Positions 58,003 to 64,000 of a stretch of 64,000 bases of DNA are shown here, piece after piece. The DNA comes from Suillus spraguei (taxonomy: Eukaryota > Basidiomycota > Agaricomycetes > Boletales > Suillaceae): positions 62,001 through 126,000 of the forward strand of contig JABCPU010000184.1 of the NCBI GenBank assembly GCA_016800925.1, written 5' to 3'. Below the pieces are notes generated by a model. That model was not told the DNA's origin. It saw nothing but the letters and a program-made list of their open reading frames with translations, and ran no database searches. The translations under genes and the position numbers were made by a program. Within the stretch, counting starts at the first letter, position 1; every line of letters begins with the position of its first letter.

Positions 58003-59222
58003 ATGCGTCATCAAGTATCTAGAGGATTGAATTGAGGAAATTTCGCATGGAACAATGTATATGTCAGATGGAACCGAGAAGCAGCATACTGAGGCAAAGT
58101 TGGTTCTAGTCAAGCTGCTCAAGATCATGGTCGAGAACAATGGTGTATTGTCGGGAAGGTGTGTCACCAAACCACAGATAGGCATCCTTGACTAATATTT
58201 CATTCCAGTACTCACATTGACACAGCTGTGATAATGGCACTACTTCCTCGCATTGCCACGTCCAAGGGTGGTGAAACCTTGACACCGGGTTTTACTTCTT
58301 TTATGCCCAATGCTCTTGGTATGATTCCTGGTTCTAACAGTGGTCATCCTGGCATGAGCAAGACACCCATATCAGTTTCTGCAGTCCTTCCATCCGCATT
58401 AGATAAGATACAGGAATTCCTTGTGAGAGGCGAAAGGAGACAAGCTTATCACTATGCACTGGATGAGAAACTGTGGGCACATGCAATGATCATCGCAAGC
58501 AGCATTGACAAGGAAGCTTGGAAGGATGTCATTAATGAGTTCCTCAAAGGAGAGTTAGGCATTCCTTCACAGAGGACGGCCTTTGTTGGACATGGAAAGG
58601 AACCAGTTCCTCCTTCCAGTAACAGAAGAGAATGGCTTTGTGTAGTCTACAGTCTATTCTCTGGTCAAGGACTGACTGCTGGTTAGTGATCATTTTCAGA
58701 GTTGAGTCTTCTGATATGAAGCTACCTTACAAACAGTCCAGGAGCTGAATCTCCCCAGTCTGCTTGCGAGAATGACAGCTACATTGCAAGTCCCTACACC
58801 GGCTATTGTGCACACCACGCCAATGTTGCCTAGTTATCCTTCACCAGTGATGGCAGCACAAATCAGAGTTTGTGGCATCAATGATCTCCAGTCCTCTGTC
58901 TCCTGAGTGGTCAGCAACCATGACAGCACTGGGTGACTACCTCATATCGCATCAGCAGGCCGAAGCTGCGCATGTATGGTAATTGCATAATTCTTGCACC
59001 TGTCTTCCTGCACTAAGATCATTTGTCAGTTACTTGCTCTCTCCTCAGACTTCTCCAATAGGGGGCATTGGGAGTCCATCAGGTTGAATTGTTCTTATTG
59101 GCTCGCGGAATCCACACGTGGCCCTCGTTCTATAAAGACACTGACCCCATCATTCTATCCGAAATTGCTGAGTTCGCCTTCTCACTGAAGAGTGTTACAA
59201 AGGGACAAGAACCATTTCATGG

Positions 59223-60174
59223 TGTAGTGAACATATTGGCGCTTGGCTTAAAACCCCACCTTTTGACACTCGTCTCACATCTACAGGAGTTACCACTTGT
59301 CCAAGGCCATCTTACCCCTTTAGCAGTACTGGCGGCATCCCATGCTTACCGCACACCATACCGACTGCCGCACCTCATTCCACGTACCGATGTCCTTCCA
59401 TGTCCTTGCCGCGTCTGCATAGCTCCATTTGGTGCGTCGTTTGTTTTCTGTTCATTATCACTGATTCCACGGCAAGCCTTATTACATGTTGCCTCATACC
59501 GCAGCGCCTCGCGCTATGTTTACTTATGGCGGTTACTACACTCCAGTGCTACTGATCTCGCCTAGAGTATTCCAAGTACATACAATTTAGGATATAAGCA
59601 CTGCGTACCCCGCATGATAGAAGTACCTGATTTTACACCATTGCACATACTATAGGTCAGGATTATTGTCTAGCTCTGGATCTACCCAGTAGTAGACGTA
59701 GTCTTTAAAGTTCCTTATTGCTCGCTAATCGATCATGCTCGTTCTCCATTACCACTGGACTTTTGATTGTTATTTTGACTGAACTTCTCACGCACCACTA
59801 CTTTACCACTGAAAGTACCATGGCCTTCCTTACTGTTTCTTTGCACCGCTCGCAACCTTACTGCTACCGCTGATATCACTTCTCATCATCACTCGCTCGA
59901 CGCAACTGTTACTGACTGTATCTCGGCCACGGTAGTACTGCTACATATGATGCTAGTTCCAGCAGCATCATTGCTGACTGCGGCAACTTACTGCTGACAA
60001 CGACACTTCATTCACACATAAGTTTGACTTGAACTTGACCATACTAATAGGCATCCCCCTTTAGGGTCAAACACTCTTGTTTTCACAAGTAAAGCAGACT
60101 AGATGGAGTGCAAGACTCACATACTAACTTAGGAGGTAGTTTATCTACAGCCCAGGTTAGGTTGTATCTTTACA
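59223..60174 (+). mobile_element. Solo LTR of family T, 952 bp, in the SEC16 pseudogene
   Basis: TGTAGTGAACATATTGG...GTATCTTTACA with perfect ATGG duplications at 59219-59222 and 60175-60178. Removing it restores GQEPFHG/LPHLQTYKP of the ACE1 domain in one frame. Promoter-like GGATATAAGCACTGCGTACC near 59590. The 165-codon ORF across its left edge is chimeric. Confidence 0.9.
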
Positions 60175-61217
60175 ATGGTCTGCCACATTTACAGACATAC
60201 AAGCCTATCAGGGCCTCGTATCTCGCAGAGATTGGCAAGATACGGGCAGCTAGCAGGTGGGTCAGATCTTCTAGTGCGGTTCTGTATCTTCTTAATCAAA
60301 CCACAGATATTGCAAGGCAATTACCACTGCAATGACACATCCATCACACTATCTCAATTCTGTCCTTATCGAGCAGTTGAAAGGGTTAGTGGATCGCTTG
60401 ATTGGTACTCCACAAATGGCAAAGAGCAGATCTTGGATAGGCAGGAAGGTTAACAGTATTGGTAGTTGGCTTGAGGGACACTTGACAAAGTTCATCGCCA
60501 GAGAAGGGGATGAACCTTCACCTCCGCCAGTACCATTGAAGAGTCAGGTGTCATCCCTAGGACCTTTCTCTCACTTTAGCAAGATTTCATCAGTGACAAC
60601 CTCCACAAGTCTGTCGCCTCCCCCGGGGGTGATGAACCAGTATTCAATGTCAGGTATACTGCCTCCCCACAGAACCAGTTCCATGATGGCAGTTTCCACT
60701 TCTCATTCTCACATGCCTGTTGATTGTGCCTCATTTGCCATGGACTATTACACAAGGAAGCCATCGCCAGCTCCTCCCTTGACTGTGCCTTTGCGCCCAC
60801 CATGATCAGCATACCCTTACTCCGCACATGGCTTAGGTATGGATGGGCATTCGATGACAAATGGCTATGCCCCTGCCTATGGCATGCCACTATCATGAAA
60901 GCCCTTGTTAGAGATGACTGCCAAGGAGGGCTCTGTGCAGCACCATGTCCGATTCTTCCCAAAGAACAGGTGAGCCATTTCTCAGCCACTTGCTACTTCA
61001 TACGACTTCACTCGACCATCATTACCTAAGTATTAAACATGTCTCTAGTACTAGGAACAAAGCGGATGGGTTCGGATCATGACACGTAAAGATGCTGAAG
61101 GTAGTATTATGTTGGACATCACTGCAAGGTAAGTGCCACAAGCATTTAAAGTGTTGTGAGTGACTAACAGTTCTGTGTTGCCTTCCCTTCCAACAGAATC
61201 ATCATTTGAAGCAGACA

Positions 61218-62892
61218 TGTCTCACATCACTACTAGTACGCAGCCACTCTCAGACACAGAAAGCAACTTTGATGAAGTTCTGGATGGTGATCCAGAACAT
61301 GTATCTATACCAGCCCCCAGCGCGTCTAAAGGAGAACTCTTGGAGGTAAGAAATTATCAATCTGTTCTAGTGTTTACTGACTTGATTTGCTTCAGACCCT
61401 CAGAGTGCTGCAAGTTCAAATCCAATGGCTTCAACAAGAGAACAAGAGCATCAAGGAAGAAAACAAGATGCTCCAGGCTGAAAAGCCAAAATGGAAGCAG
61501 TGTGCAGACACGCAGCACGAGCTTAGCATTCACAAAGATACTATCACTATCTATGCCTGCAAATATGGGATGATGGTTGAAATTTTTCCTAGTGGTGAAC
61601 TCCTCAACAAGAAATGCCCAGAATCTCCAACACCCTTTGATTGCTCCGAATGATATACGACCGCAGCCACGGAGGAATCTGCATTCCTAGACAAACTTTA
61701 TCGTCACTTCCCTGAATTGCTGCACAAAATCATGGAAAGTTCTTACTTTAGCGACCTGGTACTATGATTTTTCATTTGTGAACGCTATTATATCACTGAC
61801 ACAACATTTTCATAGGTACTGAAAAGTATTCCTGATGCCCATGCTAATGAAATCAAAAAGCTTCGTGGTGTCGCTGGCGATATCTTCGGCCTTTCATTGA
61901 AATATTTCATGACCCCCCACTATGACAGAGCTGCTGTCCCCGAAATTCAATGGTTACTCGGTGTTATGTCTGCTACAAATCTAACCTACAAGACCTTCCC
62001 ACCAGTGTTGTTTCCAGGTTTAATAGAAGATAAGTCGCTGAAGACCATGTTTGGAAACTGAGAACTATTGGCCTGAGTGAGTCTGTTCTTGTGATGATCA
62101 ACATTTTACCATAACACCACTATCTAGATTTTGAAAGCTTCATTGCGTGGCATTGCCTCACTCCATCAAGAGTCAAGTGGTGGTGGTGCCCATACAAACT
62201 CTCTCAAGTGGAGTGTTTGCCAAATCATGCCAGGCTCAATAGCGTGGGTGTCAGTCATTGTAAGGAGGCAGTACAAACATTATTCAAGTCCTCATGTATC
62301 ATTGCAGGGGATATTTTTACTCTCGCCAGACACTGAATTTTCGAGCACCGGCACTGGAAAGAGATCCAACATCAGTTACAGGACCCTATTCCACCTCTAC
62401 AAGAAAGTACTAGTCACAAAATGGACTACAAAGCGCATCATCACCATTGTCACCAACATCAATCATTACATTTTTGGAGCTGCCAAAGCTTTGGCCTTGA
62501 ATTCTGGTAAACAAGAAGATTACACAGATGCCATTGATCATGCACTTGCAGCACTTGACATGGACAGTGATTCAGATGTTGAGTCAAACACTTCGGCTCA
62601 AAATGCTGTAGCCCTTGCAGCTGAAAATCCCATTGAAGTTCCCCAGCCCACTCACAGTCTAAGTCTTGGAGCCATCATTGAGCCTGATGCTATTACCACC
62701 AATGCTAATGCAGGAGAGGTCCATGATTTACAAGTTTCAGCCTTGGACATTTTAGAAGCAGCAGAGAAGCTATCAGAGGATTCAGGAGGGATTAATAGTG
62801 CTAGTGGACGAGGGCGAGCGAAGATGAGAGGGAGGAAGGCAACACCTTCTGGAACCAATGCAGTAACTCACAGAGGACAGTCTCAAAAATGA
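61218..62892 (+). pseudogene. DUF6698-type basidiomycete protein, decayed
   Basis: ATG 61218 (MSHITTSTQPLSDTE). Introns: 61346-61395, 61759-61815, 62077-62127 and 62260-62307, each 48-57 bp GT-AG. After an acidic start comes a coiled coil (LRVLQVQIQWLQQENKSIKEEN), then FLDKLYRHFPELLHKIMESS, VLKSIPDAHANEIKKLRGVAGDIF, a region ending FPGLIEDKSLKTMFGN, then ILKASLRGIASLHQESSGGGAHTNSLKW, IMPGSIAWVSVIGIFLLSPDTEF and YRTLFHLYKKVLV. This resembles the DUF6698 proteins common near transposons in Agaricomycetes. Function unknown. TGA stops at 61651, 62059 and 62074 each sit where CGA (Arg) would keep the frame. The basic Gly/Arg-rich tail (GRGRAKMRGRK) resembles a nuclear signal. Confidence 0.68.
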
Positions 62893-64000
62893 TAGTCAAA
62901 GTACCATTCTGAATTTAAATCTTTTGTTCTGTTATTATTGCCTCACAATTCTTGCATGTTTCCACTAAATATTGAATCAAAATTATTGATGCTCACTGGT
63001 CCAGACAACTCTGAATCACTATGACAGGGGGGAAATGGTGTTTAAATTATTCGATTGGAGCTTAAATGAAACCCCAAGATTACTGTGGACATCTTTCTTT
63101 ATGTTTAAATTGTCACTTCTGAATCTGAATCCCTTGCCAGGCTCCACATTGCTTGGAACCGTTGTCTAAATCTACCCTCAACAAACTACTCTTTATTACA
63201 ACATCGCCCTTTTTCCTATGTAACAACCTCAAGGTATTTAAGGTAGTAAGCACTCCAACTTTTATTTGCATTAGTGCCAGTGCTCACCTAGACAATAATA
63301 ACTGTCGTCTGATTCAGAATCAATGTCAGGACCCTCTGAATCATGTCATTTCACCACTCTTGACATTGCTCTTAGTTGATATGTTGCCTGGACCTCTGAA
63401 TCAACGACGTCTGAATTTTGTTGCCCTCCGTCTTAGCAATTTGTTGTCTCTGAATCGTCACCCTCGCTTAGACTCTTGAAATTATCAATGTCTTCATCAT
63501 CTTGTCACCCTTACTCTTAGCCATGTCGCCTCTGATGACTTGGGTGACTTGTGTCTCCTTACAAGACTTGGCCTCAGGTGCATTGCTCATACTTTTTTAT
63601 CCCATCCACTCATCATCTCACTTGAAATCTCAGCCTACCCAACACGTCACCTTCAAGTGTCTATTAATTCCTCCTCTGCAATCCCAACAAGTCCCAATAC
63701 CTGCAGTTCAGCATTGCCATCTGAACATTCAGAATTCATTGCGGCTGGTAGGTGTCCTGTATGATTCAGACATCAAAACTCTTCTAATCCAAGTGTTCAG
63801 ATGCCTTTGACAAACATCAGTCTGCTACAGGAGCAACCCTCGACAAGACCACTGGCTTGTTACAGATCGAATAATCTGACCATTGACAGTACGACCAGGT
63901 CTCATTTAAATTGTCCTTGTGTTTCACGTTCAGCCTATATTAACGGTCGATTGGTGGATTATCATTTACAAAGTGCAGTAAATTTTCAGTATTACTATTA
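62893..64000. other. Right edge: no gene recognised; recurring CTGAATC word
   Basis: ORFs of 74-108 codons overlap in different frames and have no family. The word CTGAATC or its near relative CTGAATT occurs about ten times between 62910 and 63450, sometimes twice in a row (63117-63130). Two tracts of C/T-rich sequence are seen at 63190-63220 and 63590-63680. Confidence 0.4.

Larger units (their letters stand above)
55382..61030 (+). pseudogene. SEC16: SEC16-like COPII coat regulator, pseudogene with two solo LTRs
   Basis: A Pro/Ser-rich N-terminal part (LNMYDPPLPPPPKVS), then the central conserved domain (PVISFGFGGKMIMCFH, YPGPLFSDPGTPVS, QVKTKEACVIKYLED), then the ACE1-type helical domain (AKLVLVKLLKIMVENNGVLSG, IQEFLVRGERRQAYHYALDE, KLWAHAMIIASSIDKEAW, QELNLPSLLARM, TALGDYLISHQQAEAAHV, SPQTSPIGGIGSPS, YKDTDPIILSEIAEFAFSL, LPHLQTYKPIRASYLAEIGKI, LIEQLKGLVDRL, SIGSWLEGHLTKFI). 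Several 50-bp introns survive. SEC16 organises ER exit sites. This copy has TAG at 55484 and TGA at 55613, 56033, 56162 and 58028, frame shifts near 58870 and 59110, and family T LTRs at 57092-58002 and 59223-60174. SEC16 is essential in yeasts, so a functional copy should exist elsewhere. The 3' limit is uncertain; the N-terminus seems incomplete. Confidence 0.82.

Noticed and set aside
59068..59565. 165-codon ORF in the SEC16 region
   Set aside because: It is a chimera: the first 50 codons are SEC16-like and the rest is solo LTR sequence.

Overview
The window comes from a filamentous basidiomycete, most likely an Agaricomycete (mushroom-forming fungus). The host genes have 46-60 bp GT-AG introns. 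The gene families are typical of that group: a multi-spanning DUF6533-type family, a Plavaka transposase, a DUF6698-type protein, a CRZ1-type zinc-finger regulator with a long serine/proline-rich N-terminus, and chromodomain Ty3/Gypsy elements. No bacterial or plasmid feature is present.

Layout. Bases 1-18100 are one nest of retroelements, all on the minus strand. Gypsy element B (2205-8749, identical 476-bp LTRs, 5-bp target duplication) sits inside Gypsy element A. Element A appears to sit in the LTR of a decayed Ty1/copia element (12766-18100), which also carries a 1.55-kb insertion in gag and a solo LTR in its 5' LTR. Bases 18924-22805 are a PIF/Harbinger DNA transposon with terminal inverted repeats, TTA target duplication, transposase and Myb-like gene; a solo LTR interrupts the transposase ORF. 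Bases 23100-34600 are a host island: an SDR oxidoreductase with a duplicated 5' end, two short tandem repeats, an 812-aa protein of unknown function, and a CRZ1-like transcription factor. Bases 36999-44239 are a 3.5-3.7-kb tandem duplication. Each unit carries one DUF6533-type membrane protein gene and a short TTAGGG telomere-like tract. Bases 45740-49013 hold a convergent pair: a C2H2 zinc-finger protein and an MFS sugar transporter. Bases 49740-62892 are a second repeat-rich block with three decayed genes (Plavaka transposase, SEC16-like, DUF6698-like), interrupted by solo LTRs of two families.

Two kinds of damage recur. In-frame TGA stops that look like CGA-to-TGA transitions mark the transposons and pseudogenes, as expected for methylated-cytosine deamination. 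Separately, one-base deletions in short homopolymers break several ORFs. They occur in transposons, in one paralogue of the tandem duplication and in the CRZ1-like gene, so consensus errors should be excluded before calling all of these genes dead.

There is no operon logic. The island genes are independent host functions (redox metabolism, Ca2+/stress transcription, sugar uptake) between two transposon graveyards. Coordinates of introns and insertions were read by eye; protein identities rest on recognised motifs, not on a database search.
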